From assembly GCA_024734555.1 (NCBI GenBank), contig JANPWX010000061.1, positions 526,653 to 590,652 of the forward strand: DNA of 64,000 bases, in the 5' to 3' direction. The stretch is from Trochalopteron elliotii (Eukaryota > Chordata > Aves > Passeriformes > Leiothrichidae). Below, piece by piece: positions 49,901 through 62,057 of the stretch. Under the pieces are notes generated by a model, which was not told the DNA's origin, searched no databases, and worked only from the letters and a program-made list of their open reading frames with translations. Positions within the stretch are counted from its first letter, which is position 1. Every line of letters starts with the position of its first letter. The translations under genes and the position numbers were made by a program.

Positions 49901-52714
49901 AGCTGAAGCTCTTTCCCAAAATTCAGGGTATCTCTGCCTTTGCTCCACAGGTGGATACTCTCTGAATGTTTGTTTTGATTTCAAACAAGAATTGCACATG
50001 AAATCTCTCATGCAGAGCAGAAGAGCTTTGATAAGAAAGTTGCCAGGGCTATGCTCTGCAGCATCTTTTTGGGAGAGCCAACAGGGGGTAAAAGGAGTGA
50101 GGGAGAATTGCTTCCAAAAGGGGTTGAGAAGGTTAAAGGCATACACTTGACCCAAAAATCCCTTTTTCCCTTCATATGTCCTCTGATAATGTGATGTGTA
50201 AGGAGTCACTACTTCAATATTAGCGAGAGCTTCTGTCTGCAAATATGACTGACCTCAGCAGTATTAAAAGATTAAATTATTATATAAGTCAATTCTCCTT
50301 AACCACTTTTTCCAATGAGATAAGTGTCAAAATCACTTCTGCTGCACATCATTCACTGGCTTATCCCTTATTTGATGAAATAGATGTGTATATATGTATT
50401 TTCAGGCCTTCCCTTGGTCTAGGGATGACTGTACACTAGATGTTCACATTGTACATGAGCCAATATTTTCTCATATGGGCACAGCCTAATAGTTATTATT
50501 TCCAAAGCTCCAACATTACCTGCTGTACATCAGCCAAAATGCTAACATCAGAATTTACAGGCTGTGGCCCTCTACTTTGCCTGCATGAAATCACCTAGAA
50601 TTCTCACTGATTCACACATGAAAAATGATGGAATTATTATCCCTGCAGAACTAATTGTTAAGTGCCTGGCAGTCAGTTCTTGGATACAAGAATCCTATTT
50701 TTGCCTAGATTTTTATTTTAATTTCTCTGAAGTGGATTGTAGGACCTCATGTCTGGAAAGAATTTTCTGGGCACTCCAGACAGTACTTCATATAATCCTC
50801 ATCAAGGGCACTAATGGATTTATTCCTTTGTCAGCAGCACATGTTTGGTTGTGGAACAGAAGCTCCACATTAGCTCAGATGGGAGCTGGGGACCAGTGAG
50901 GGCTGCCCAGAGAAGTCTGGCTGCCTTGTTTTCATCACTTGCAGAGGCACATCCTGACACCAGGGAGATTGTTCCAGCCTTTGAATTGCAGCTTTCACTG
51001 AAATGGTTACCTGAGAATCTGAAGGGTGTACATTCAACTTTCAAAGACTGAGAGAAAGCCATATAGCTAAACCAGAAATTAAAATTAAAATTGTACAAAA
51101 TACATTTGAAATTATTCTTCTGTGCCATCTTGGTGAAGGCAGAAACAGGCACGGATATTAAGGAATTTAGACAAGATAGCTTTAAATAATTTATTAAACA
51201 TTTCAGAAGACAGTCCATCAGGAAAAGTAAGATCACTGAGTGGGTGGTCAGCCACACTGGATATCTTTTTAGGATCCAGTTTATCCCAGAGAATAGCTCA
51301 TCATCTCAGCTTCTCCCTGCCATCCACAGAGAGGTTGGAGAGCAAGGGTTCAGCTGGGAGACTTCTCCAATGAGAGAGATGATAAGCTGTTCCAGGCTAC
51401 ACAAAGTAGCATCTGGCCTCCATGCACTTAAAAATAATGTGTTTTGACTAGTGTGTCTTATTTGATAGGCTATCATGTCATATGCTGGCACTAACAAGAG
51501 ATGTGAACAATATGAAATGTCATGTTAGGCTAAAGATGAAAAAAATGCTGCAGAAATGCAAAAGATGTTGGCTTCATCAAAGTGACTTTTTCGATCAGAA
51601 AAGTGCTTCAAGAAAAAGATTCTTGAATACAATTGATCTGGAGGGTGAGGGTGTCTTTCTTTTCTGAAATAAAAAGGACAGGCATTTTGAGAAATGTGGC
51701 AGTAATTTCTTTTATCCAGAGATGAGAGACTGACCCAGTCAGTCCAATTTTTACCTCTAGTCTTTACAGCTGGCTTCTGCCTCAAATCCTGTCCATCACA
51801 AAAAGGTACAAATCTGTCCTTCTGGCACAAATAAAACTTTCCCACATTGTTGCCAATAACAGTGCAGGAAGTCTAGTGTGTGAAGAGGAGCTATTTGACA
51901 TTACTGAAACCTGAGTAACTTTGAATTTGGTCTGGATCATTGCTTTATACATACAGATCTGCTGTGCTTGGAAAAAAGTGGGTTTGTATTTAGCTTAGCT
52001 CTCTGTAGGTGTGAGGTTGGTGTGATAGAGGGGTTCCTTAGTGTAGTGATACCGTAAGTTGATTAGTAAAACTTGCATCCAATACTGAATTTATAAATAA
52101 TCCAACGCCTTTATAAGGGTGGAAGTCCTAAGTTATTTAATTTAGGTTTAATTTTTTGAGATATGTACAGTTCTTGTTTGCTTCATAACCTCAGCATGGT
52201 TTTTATTTATATCCTCTCTTTTTAGAATCTTGTTCTTATAGTTCTTGTTTCATGGTGATGCAAACCCTGTGATGCATTCATAGGAGTTAGTATCTCACCA
52301 ACAGCTGGATTGCTGAAAAGTGCTCAGGTCCTTCCAGAAATGGGAGCAGTCAGTTTTAACATGAAGGGACTTCTAAAGCATGCCTGGGTGTTTGGGTCTC
52401 TACATTTGCTCCGAAAAGATGGATTTTGTAATGAGAAAAATAACCAGTTTTGAGGAAGGGAAATATTTTGTGTGTGTTCAAAATGTGCTGTGAGGGGTAA
52501 TTTCTCAGTCTGATCAAAATGATGTTTTTATTGTGGTCTGTATTTCGAGTAACCTAAATGGCAGATCAAACTAAAAATGTGGGTTTTCCCCTCTCTGCCT
52601 TTATATGAATCCCTGGATCTTTTGGAGGAGTCATCAGTCAAAATGAGATACAGATACAGATAATTTGTGTCTTAGTTTTGTGGGCTCTTCTGAGACAGGT
52701 GACAAGTGTTCCTG

Positions 52715-52752
52715 TATGAAGTGTTTACCCTATGAAGTGTTTATCCTATGAA
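52715..52752. repeat. 16-bp tandem repeat, 2.4 copies
   Basis: The unit TATGAAGTGTTTACCC is repeated with one C-to-T change and then a partial third copy (TATGAA). Confidence 0.7.
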
Positions 52753-53194
52753 TGCCTGCAAAGCTTGGGCCATCTCATTTTAGATTCAGGAAAGCATTTT
52801 CCATCACAACATTATGCTTAGAGGTGTAATTCTGCAATTACAACAAGTTCTGCATGATCCTAGATTCACTTTAAAGTGTGCTAGAGACCTTGTTAAAGAA
52901 AACATGGTTTCTACCCACAATTGCCAGCCCTACAGCCTGCACACAGTGAGAGCATCTGCCTGTCCAGATAGGTCCTGGTCCCCCTTTCAAGTCCCAGATG
53001 AGTCTGTCCTGAAAGTTACAATTTCCCCCCATCTTGAAGTGTGCCTTTAAAAAAAAAAAATTAAACCAAAGGATTTCATACTGTTTTAACCACACTGCTG
53101 GCTGATCTGAGAGAGGAGGGATTCTTGTACTGAGTGTTGGTGTGCAGACATGGCAGAGGTACCTCAATACCTGAGAAGGAACAATGAGAGATAG

Positions 53195-53217
53195 ACACAC
53201 ACGTGCATGTGCACACA
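53195..53217. repeat. Alternating purine-pyrimidine tract
   Basis: Twenty-three alternating bases (ACACAC, GTGCATGTGC, ACACA) with a near-palindromic centre; potentially Z-DNA-prone but with only one CpG. Confidence 0.55.
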
Positions 53218-54817
53218 GAGCAGTCTCCTGTTCTTCACAGAGGAAGCAAACTTCCTCTGGTAATGGAGGATTTGAAGGAAATGGCATTATGTTTTCCACC
53301 ATAGGAAAAAACGTGTATTAATAAGGATCCCATACTTTCTTGCTGCAGTTTCCTGGACAGAAATAGCTTTGAATGTGGGCCACAGCAGAGGTCAGGCACA
53401 CCCAGAACCCATCAGGCACAGTGAAAAGGTGATCACTTACATGGGTATGGAGTCCCACAAGTCCTGAGCACGTCGAGATCTGCATGTGTGCCATGGGCAA
53501 GTCCATTGATAGCTGCACATCACACACATTTATTCTGTTTGGGAGGATTTCCAGGGCATGAAGAGGTGATGACTCTGTGAATATATTTCATGTGTTGGTA
53601 GCCAGTGGCTCACTTAGAGGGTGATAGATAGCCAAAAATGTTTCATGCCAGACCAGATGGACTCCTTGTCTTCCCACCTTTTTCCAGTAGCAAAAATTCC
53701 TGGGCAAGCTGTCAAAGGAGGCTGTGCCATACCTCTAACATGCCTCCTGTCTGTGCTGTCCCAGAGACAGCTGTCAGCCCCCAGCCCAGGAATCCTCACT
53801 GCCCCCAATGCTCCTGCACTGCCTGGTCCCCAACAGCCTCCACCAGCCTCGCACAGGTGTCCCAATGTAATCAGGGAACAGGGAGAGGCACATGGGCTTG
53901 TGCTCAGCATATGTGCATTTGAAAAGATGCAATATATGGTCCAGAGTGTAGAGGTCCTGAAAATCCTAAGGATGAAAGAGAAGCTAATGCTGCCAGCAGG
54001 GACATAGAGGTTGCCTGTCATTCTCATTTGCTGGGAGCTGGTCCTCGCCTGTTTTCACATGAGGACAATATAACCAACTTTATTAGTGCAAGTGGTTAGA
54101 GACTCTTACAACTCTCCTTGGACAGCAGTGACAGAAAAGAAATTCATTATGAAAATCTGAGTCTTGGATCTGCTGCACACACTTTTCCCAGAGGTGGGAT
54201 AATACCTAAGCATGCCTGCTGCTGGCATGACTGGCTCGGAGGCAGAACACAAATTGCAATTGTTTTATAACACTTGGGGACTTCCTTCCGAAGATAAAAA
54301 TGCTTCGACTTATTTTGCGTGCAAACTACATTTCCTCAGACATCCATCATGAGATTTCTTTCTTCTGTTTTTAATTAATCATGGCTAGAAGATACTATGA
54401 CAGAAAAAGGAGTGTTACCATTTGAGATGTCATAAGTATTGGTTAGATGGAAGAATTTTCCAAAATTATCCAGATTAATTAATACCTTGGTGGCCTGCAA
54501 AATTCATGTGAGTTCATGGTGGTAAAACTCTGTGTTTCAGCCTGTGAAGTTGAGCACATACCTGTTTCAAAACTAAATGAAGCCTCCATTTTCGTGGCTG
54601 GATGAAGGGATTTTCCAGGATTTGCAGTCTCAGTGACTCTTTAACTGCTGCAGAAAGTCAAACTAGTTTAAAGTGCTGGATGCTGTGGGATGTGGAGGAG
54701 GCCACTGGGCTTTGGGGCATGGGCATGCAGCACTGATGATAAACTTCAGCTCTGGACTCCTGGCTCTACGTCAGCCATAGAATTGTCTTTCTGTATATGT
54801 TCTGTTGAATTACCAAA

Positions 54818-54850
54818 TGTATTGTAATTTACAATACAAATGTATTGTAT
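54818..54850. repeat. 21-bp AT-rich palindrome plus a third copy of its arm
   Basis: TGTATTGTAA and TTACAATACA are exact inverted arms around a single T (54818-54838). AAATGTATTGTA then recurs directly 23 bp downstream. Confidence 0.65.
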
Positions 54851-55225
54851 ATTATATGCAAATGTCCAGAATCTCTCTCCCAACCTTGTCTCAGTTTGAG
54901 GAGACAGTCCATAAAGTAAACCAGAAATAATCAGGTATTTTGCATGTGCTATTCTGTCATCAGATTTTGAATAGTCACGTTATTTTCTCAGGTGTCTCAT
55001 TTGCTGTAACTTGGCAGAAATTATAAAAGATTGAGATAAACCCTTGCAAACCTCACATCAGCCAACCTGTTTGAATGGGTAAACCCTTGCTTTTGCTTCC
55101 CATGATCAACATCTTTCACATCTTGTTCTTCTGGTTTTTCTTTCTTTCATATGTTGAGTTCTTTCCGTCACTTCACCTTATCCTAACATGGTCAGGTTAA
55201 CTTCTCCCTTCACCTGTGTTCACAG

Positions 55226-55349
55226 AGAATGCAAATAAACTGGAAGAAAGTGCAAGAGGGATCTACATCCCTTGTCCAGAGCATTACAATGGCTTCTGCA
55301 TGCATGGCAAGTGTGAGCACTCCACAAACATGTTGGAACCGTCTTGCAG
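55226..55349 (+). CDS. TMEFF2: TMEFF2 exon: membrane-proximal linker and most of the EGF-like module
   Basis: It enters with G|AG (Glu) and leaves with AG|A (Arg). It encodes ENANKLEESARGIYIPCPEH, then YNGFCMHGKCEHSTNMLEPSC, equivalent to human residues 249-290. The Cys spacing is that of an EGF module, completed in the next exon. Compared with my recollection of human, RGIY replaces REHH just before the first EGF Cys, and STNMLE replaces SINMQE. The rest matches. The acceptor is TTCACAG|AG and the donor GCAG|GTAAGT, a near-perfect consensus. If the intron were retained, the frame would stop at once (AGG TAA). Confidence 0.97.
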
Positions 55350-56854
55350 GTAAGTAACTCTTGTCCTACAAGCAAGGGAAGGCTACACACATGCAAATAC
55401 TGACTTACAGAAACACTTAATCTAGATCAGCTATGGAAAACAATGGCAACCATGGCCCTTTGTGCTATAAAACCCATCAGACTTAAATTATTCAGCAAAG
55501 TCCCAAGAGTGTATTGAGTTATGAACAATGTTAATTGACTGTAAAGCCATCCAGTAGCCTTCAGTTATATTTAGATGTGTTTTTAAAAGCCCTTCACAAA
55601 GCACTCAGACCACACTAGGTGCCCTCCTCAGCCTGAGGGAGAGGAAGTGCCACCAGTGTGTGTCCCTGCTGTTGCAGGAGTGGTGCTCATGGGGCAGCTG
55701 GCTGGGACAGAGGTGGCTGCTTCAGCGGGAGGTGATTTTGGAGGAGGTTTGGGCAGGGAGGAGGAATAGAGTGAAAGCACTGTGTAGTGCTCCTGCAGTG
55801 AATGCCTCCCTGCACAGGTGCAGATATTATTTCTGAAGTCCACACAGTGACCAAGTGGTTGGAAAAAGGATTATTACACATGAAGCACCATTTTCCTGGG
55901 ACACTGAAATGGGAGCTCAAAGATACAGGCCAGACTCTCCCCAGGGCAGAACCTCAAGCCAGCTTCTCCTGAGTCACACAAACAGCCAGGGCACATTTTG
56001 CTCTTTGCAGCTGCTGCATTTTAGGTGCTCCATTCAGCTGGAAAATGTCCTTTCCTCAAGGTGCTGGCAGCTGTGGGAAAGCAGGAGAAGAAAAGGGAGG
56101 AAGCACAAGGCTTAACCCATCAGGGTTAGTGCTCTACTAACACACCTGAGAGGAGCCCAGGCCATCTGTCTCAGTCCCTGGCAGTTGCTGCTGCCATTGA
56201 CCTGGATTTTCATGTCTTGATTGGGCAATTAAGGGGAAACAAGGCAAGAGCTAAAACTGTAAAAGCACTGCTTGGCCCCAGAATCACAGAGCAGTGCACC
56301 AGGCAGCATCGGGGTGGATGGCTGCAGCATCAATAGAGGGGTTTTTTATAGCAACCAGACGAAATGTAAATGATGCATCCACTTTCAGGAACATCTAATC
56401 ACATTTCATATGGAGCCTGGATGATTGCTTATCACCTCCTTAGGGGTAATCTGCATAAGGAACCACAGCTCGATGGCTTTTCACCCTCCCCCACCCCCCC
56501 AAAGGAAGGGAGAATTTTAAAGTATGTTGTGCAAGGAACTAAATGGGTTCTCATCACAACGTGCAAGTAGTTCCACTTGAAGCCAGTTATGTCTTGGTCC
56601 CCTGGGCACCTCCTGGCACTCTCACAGTGTTGTTCACTCTCACAGACCTTAGTGACACTGAGGACCACAAATCTTCCCTCTGAGAGGTTGAGCACTCACT
56701 GATACTCTCTCTGTGGGAGTCCATTCTGCAAGGAAAAAAAAAAAAAAACACATAAGCTTATGCTTCAGCCTCTATTTTTTTTTTCCAGATACAATTTTTC
56801 CAGCATTCTTTGAAAGCAGCAGGTATAACGAAAAAAAAATATTTTTTGTTTCAG
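55350..56854 (+). other. TMEFF2: TMEFF2 intron (1.5 kb)
   Basis: It runs from GTAAGT to TTTCAG and splits the Arg codon between the last two EGF-proximal cysteines. The pyrimidine tract before the acceptor is short (ATTTTTTGTTTCAG) and preceded by an A9 run. It includes an A15 run near 56732. No repeat family or exon was recognised. Confidence 0.95.
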
Positions 56855-57013
56855 ATGTGATGCCGGCTATACTGGACAACACTGTGAAAAAAAGGACTAC
56901 AGCGTTTTATATGTGGTTCCAGGTCCAGTACGATTTCAGTATGTCTTAATAGCAGCTGTGATTGGAACCATCCAGATTGCTATCATCTGTGTTGTAGTCC
57001 TCTGTATTACAAG
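56855..57013 (+). CDS. TMEFF2: TMEFF2 exon: end of EGF module and transmembrane helix
   Basis: It encodes CDAGYTGQHCEKKDYSVLYV, then VPGPVRFQ, then a hydrophobic helix starting YVLIAAVIGTIQIAIICVVV and ending LCIT, equivalent to human residues 291-343. One conservative change (I for V in IAIICVVV) is the only difference I note. GYTGQHC carries His where ErbB-binding EGF ligands have the essential Arg before the last Cys; this is the known hallmark of TMEFF proteins and is kept here. The helix anchors the protein with the N-terminus outside; the ectodomain is known to be shed by metalloproteases. The donor is ACAAG|GTCAGT. Confidence 0.98.
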
Positions 57014-59389
57014 GTCAGTATCTCTGGTACTTTACAGTAGAAAGAGAAAAGACTTTTGTTTTTGCTGCAATGTGCGCTGATTATACCGAGTTCTGCAGTG
57101 ACACTGCTGATAACAAATGCTATTTAATTCACCAACCAACAGAAGATATCATCTGGTCCAGCCAGCCAGTGCTCCTTCATTATTATGACTGAGTTTTTAC
57201 TTCCATCTTATCAAACTTAGGTAGCAACGGTGCCTACAGCAAGTGGAGTTCTCTGTTTTGTATTCAGATGCTTGGACAAATATTGTTCATATAAATAAGG
57301 GGAATATAAATACAGCAGCTGGATCAACACTTAATAAAACTAATCATATCTCCATCTGGTTTCCTTAAGGGCCCATTCCCTTAGTCCTAATCAGGCAAAG
57401 CATACAAACTTTTAAGCCTGTTTGCAACCCCACTGATTAAATGATTTCATTAGGCTTGAGTGCATGTTCAAAGGCACTCTACATGTTCTAGGGTCTTCCA
57501 TATATGATGTGGTTGGGTTTTTTTGCTTTAGTGAGGAGCAGAGGGTTGTGTGAATGGAAAAAACCCCAGGGCAGTTCAGAATGAGAGGGGTAAATGCAAT
57601 CCTTCCCCTCCCTGTGCTGCTCTGCTTCCCCACTTGACTGTGTTACTGTCTCTGGGAGAGCCTGGGGTATGTTCTGAATGTCAAACATCTACAGGCTTCT
57701 CTTAGAAATCACAAGGTTAAATTAATTCAGCTAGCAGCACTGATAAATCACTCTTTTAAAAATTATTTTCTTTTTAAAATTAAAAAGTAATATGCCAGGT
57801 ATCATACCTCCATATAAAATAAAATCTCTACTTTATATCAGTCCCTATGTTGCACTACCTGGCTGGAAGACAAGTGTAGAGCATTTGTTCCTGGAAAAGA
57901 CAAAAAAAAATTTTCATAAATCCTTCTCTGGCCTAAAGGCACGAAACAAAACCTTTTCTGGCCAAGCAGAGTTCATCACCTGAATGGCAACTACTGAATG
58001 AGGCAGTAGATTACAGGAGGTGGCATTCACAGAGGTATTTCAAACAACCAAAAAAACAGTGTGTAGTGAGAGAAAGAAGGTGGTGTAGTAACTGGTAATG
58101 GAGTAAATGTGTATTGTTTTGTCAAGTGACTCTAGTTTTGTCACCTTGATGCAGTGAGCAAAGTACTTTATACTGAAGAATGAAGACAGGGAGCTCTGAG
58201 GGATCCTGTACTGTAATGCAAATTACCCATCACACTGTTTTCATACAGAGACTGTACCTTTTCCCCCACACTTTGTAACCAAGTCAATTTATGATCTTTT
58301 GACTTTTTTCTGTAATGCATGTAATTACTGCAGAGCATCCTCCATCCCAGCATAATGATTTGAGATACATTTGCAAAAGTGTGCTCTAAAGTGACCTAAG
58401 AGAAATCCAGATGATGAGAGAGCATTGTGGCAGCATATGCATAAGCAATTGAGTTTTTGAAGTTGTCTGCTTCAGAGAACCTGACTGTACTGGTTTGAAC
58501 TCCAGACCCTGAATTCTTGAAAGTGCTGAAACCACCTTGCCAGGTTCCTGGGAGAAAGAAGGGAAACTTCATTCAGAGAGTACTGCAGCCAAATTCTTCG
58601 CTGCTCATTTCAGTGCAACTTCAGCTAATTAATTTAACAAGCGAGTTTGATGCAATGCATCCATTTGAGCCGCACAAAACTACCCTTGTAATCATCCAGC
58701 TGTCATTACTGTTGTTGCTCTTAAAATTTTATTTGTACAGGGGTGCAAATCTACGGGGGTGTCCTCCATTGCTGGAAGGCTCTGAGCAAGTCCTGGGACC
58801 TTTTAAGGCCACTCTTGCACAGACACTTTAAGCTGAATAAAAGGGCTGCTGACAGCTGAGGTTTACCACTGCCCCCTCCTCTGCCTCCTGGGCACTTGGC
58901 CCTTCAAAATGCCACCGTTATATTCCTGTAGCCACACAACCAACACAGTCAGAGGATGGACTCAGCTGAAAACGCAGCCAACAGAAGTGATGATGATTGG
59001 GGTTTAAGTGACTCGGTGCTTGGCTACTCATCACTAGTGCCAGCAATGGGAATAATTTTCTGGGCTGAAGGAGTAGGGAACCAGAGGCCAAGAGGTAAAA
59101 CAGCGAGGCACAGTCTGCCCAAGGACTTTTAGCTTAGAGATAAAGCAAAAAAAAAGAAGCAGTGATAAAAGTGAAGGAGGATGGCAAATAATAGAGGTAT
59201 GGCCTAGTGTCATAATGATTCTCAGCAGTTTTCTTTATAGCTTTGAATTTTTAGTGCTTCCCTAATGTTTAGTCACAGCAGCTTATTTATGTGAAGAAAT
59301 AACTTGATTAAAAATGAATGCATAACGTGTTCTACCTGCTATGAATCACATTGTGAGTAACTCGAGCTCACGAGCAAAGCTTCAGTGGA

Positions 59390-59404
59390 GGGAGGGAGGG
59401 AGGG
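59390..59404 (+). repeat. (GGGA)n tract with a G-quadruplex pattern
   Basis: Four GGG runs separated by single A residues, the tightest G-quadruplex pattern. Confidence 0.7.
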
Positions 59405-60184
59405 AGAGCAGCCTGTGCTCCAGTACTTGGTTTACATCGATGTAACTGCTGTGTTCATAAATGAATGCACCCCACACACAGTGCACTATAAAGGACTTCT
59501 GATTAAAGAGTTAAGGACCAAGGAAAACCTATCACTCAGTTTTAGCAGATGATTAAGTCTCAAAAGCTGGTTAAATGCCAATGCCCCCTTAAGAACCCCT
59601 GCTGCACTTCAGACACAACCTGTAAATGCAACAGCATTGTGTGTAAGCAGCCCTGTGTTGGTGCTGGGCACTGAGGCCTTCCCAAGCTCCACCCACAGGT
59701 AATTTAAAGTTAAAACATGGGCATTTTTGGTTCAAAGATGCCTTTTCATCATCTTAATTGGAGTAATGTCTACGTTTGAATTGATTTGTCTCAGCCTTGA
59801 AGTGACTGTGTAGATACTGTCAGTGTTGGTTTGCAGAAAGTGCCTATGAGATGGAGCAGTTGGTACCCACCATGTACAGCTGCATCCCCTGAGATTGCTG
59901 ACCATTCTCATCATCCCCCAGCCACCTGGCTCCTCCATGTTTCATACAAAATCAGCCTGGTTGTGCCCACTGTGCCCCGATTCCCTAACCCTGCTTCATT
60001 CACATGGCTGAGTGCTGGGGCAAAGCAGGGCTGTAAATCCAGATGCTGGGGGCTCAGGAGGAGCCCTGGAAGCTCGGCTGCACTGCCTGGGTGCCAGCCC
60101 TGGGTGTTGGTGGGGCTGCCTGAACTGGTGGCAGTGTCCCTGGCCGTGTCCTGCCGTGTCCAGGCCCCGCTGTGCATTCCCTGC

Positions 60185-60206
60185 GGGCCGGGCGGGAGGG
60201 GCCGGG
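60185..60206 (+). other. GC-rich patch with a G-quadruplex pattern
   Basis: Runs GGG-CC-GGG-C-GGG-A-GGGG-CC-GGG occur in one of the few CpG-containing stretches of the intron. It is too short to call a CpG island. Confidence 0.55.
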
Positions 60207-61748
60207 TGCGCACATGGTGCACGGTGAGCCAGCCCTGTGTTTGCTAACAAAGGCTCCCTGACTCACTCCCAAAGTTTGATGGCCTTTTCAAGGAGCTGGC
60301 AGTGAATAATGAGTTTGTGATGAGATGGCAGAGCGGCTGAAGTCTGCCTTAGTTCCGTAATGGAAGCTCTGCCGTGACCCCCGAGAGTGCAGGAGACACA
60401 GGCTGGTTTTTCCTGGAGTAATGATAGCAGCCTACTTCACTGCTTCCCAGGAAGGAACGAGGCAAAATATAGCCCACAGCCATACAGCTTCTCATGAGGG
60501 GGTGGTCCTGGTGGCTTAAAAGTGAGGCAAGTCAGGACAGTCTGACCCATATTTTGCTAGACACTTACATAATTGTATTCCAGCATTTTTTAAAATGCTT
60601 CCTAAGTTCTTATGCTCTTGTTTAGTCTTTCCATTGACATCACAGAACTACCATTCAATGGGGTGGGGAAATGACCTTTTTTATTTTAAGGGGTCAGTAA
60701 AAATCTGTTTCATTCTGTTCTGCTTTTAGTTATTTGACACAGAGCTGCAGGCAAGTGCTTTAAGCTCTCAGTGCACTGAGGTGGGCTCTCCCCAGTGCAT
60801 AACCCATAGGGTTTCACAAGGTGCTGGTGAAAACCCTCCTGTAACAGAAGAACAAGTCAGCCCCATACAAAAGGAATGTTTCTCCATGTCACTGTGGTCT
60901 GGAGTACTGTGAGGCCTCTCCTCATGGTGCCCTTAGAGGGTGTTTCAGTCTCTGTTGTGCAGTTTTTACCATAACCACTCCTGGCTTTCAGCTGATTAGA
61001 ACATCCTGTGGCCTCCACCTGGGATTAAACTTCATGCTTTCTGCCTGAGGGTGCCTTTCTGTGAGAGGGAACCAGAAAAACACCATTAGCTTTCCATTAG
61101 GGGGAAATGTTGCGTCCCCACAGCAGGTGCTGCTGCAGGTGAAAGGTTGAAATGTGCCCATGCTGAGGAACACTGGAGGTCATGAGACACAAGGGGTTTG
61201 TCCCTGCAGCTATCCAAAGGAATGTCAGATTTGGGGCTTTCCAGCACAGTTGCTTTCCACACCAAACCCAGCAGCCGTGCCAGGGTGCAGGCTTCTGTAA
61301 GTAAAGTAGCTGTTTGCTCATGGGCTGAGCATAAAGCATTTCCATGGACTCAGGGGGACTTGGAAAGGCAGCCCTTGCAGCCACTTTGTAAAGACTTCAC
61401 AGACCTGGGACGCTGGCCAGGTGAGCGTGGGACCATCCTGGATCTCACCTGCACCTGGCTCAAAATAAACCCATTATTTAAAGCTGAACAACGCGGTGCA
61501 GTTGAGATCATTGTGTCCAGTGTTCAGGATCACTGTGTCAGTGTTCATCAGAACATCTCCCTTGCCATAATTGTGTCCACAGTATGTTTGGGGGTTGTGG
61601 TGGCTTTTTTTTGTGATGTCATTGCCATTAGCCAGCACATTTCATTTCACTGAGGAGGAAGCACACTGAGGGCTGGAGGATGCCCCTCTCGCCCTCTCAA
61701 GCAGATGTGTTGCTAAGAGCTGTGTATTCTCACAACTCTCTTTTCCAG

Positions 61749-61845
61749 GAAATGTCCCAGGAGCAACAGAATCCACAGACAGAAGCAAAACACAGGGCAC
61801 TACAGTTCAGACAACACAACAAGAGCATCGACAAGGTTAATTTAA
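61749..61845 (+). CDS. TMEFF2: TMEFF2 last coding exon: cytoplasmic tail and stop
   Basis: It completes the Arg codon (AG|G) and encodes KCPRSNRIHRQKQNTGHYSS, then DNTTRASTRLI and TAA at 61843-61845, equivalent to human residues 344-374 and identical as far as I recall. The tail is short, basic next to the membrane (stop-transfer), then Ser/Thr-rich. The basic segment corresponds to the proposed G-protein-activating motif of the family. The acceptor TTTTCCAG|G follows a CT-rich stretch. The C-terminus RLI has no Ser/Thr at position -2, so it is not a class I PDZ ligand. Confidence 0.98.
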
Positions 61846-62057
61846 AGAGCGCATGTTTCCACAATGGCAAAACTAACTGCAGAGAGCTTGGACTACAAAA
61901 TACAGTATTATAGACAAAAGATTAAGACAAGATCTACACATGTTGCCTTGCATTTGTGGTAATCTACACCAATGAGAACATGTACTACAGCTATATTTGA
62001 TTATGTATGGATATATTTGAAATAGTATACATTGTCTTGATGTTTTTCTGTAATGTA

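Larger units (their letters stand above)
31519..55225 (+). other. TMEFF2: TMEFF2 intron (about 23.7 kb)
   Basis: It runs from GTACGG to TTCACAG, splitting a Glu codon as G|AG; CCTAACA at 55182-55188 is a good branch-point candidate. No coding exon was recognised. It holds a second solo-LTR-like element (40783-41222), (CA)10 at 36883, an A15 run at 40246, Z-DNA-prone alternating tracts at 32133 and 53195, paired hairpins at 36165-36218, and several enhancer-like segments (34370, 35180-35580, 36978, 46320-46830). Open frames are densest at 35.6-36.2, 42.6-43.1 and 45.5-45.9 kb, in GC-richer patches. None shows a domain. Confidence 0.9.
57014..61748 (+). other. TMEFF2: TMEFF2 intron (4.7 kb)
   Basis: It runs from GTCAGT to TTTTCCAG. 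The preceding frame stays open for 21 codons and stops at TGA 57078-57080; AATAAA occurs at 57333. Two runs of four G-triplets lie at 59390-59404 and 60185-60206, the latter in a CpG-richer patch (about 60165-60215). No other gene was recognised. Confidence 0.93.

Noticed and set aside
55194..55225. Upstream alternative acceptor (GTCAG ending 55195) for the EGF exon
   Set aside because: It would add 30 nt but brings an in-frame TAA at once, and sits only about 9 nt after the likely branch point.
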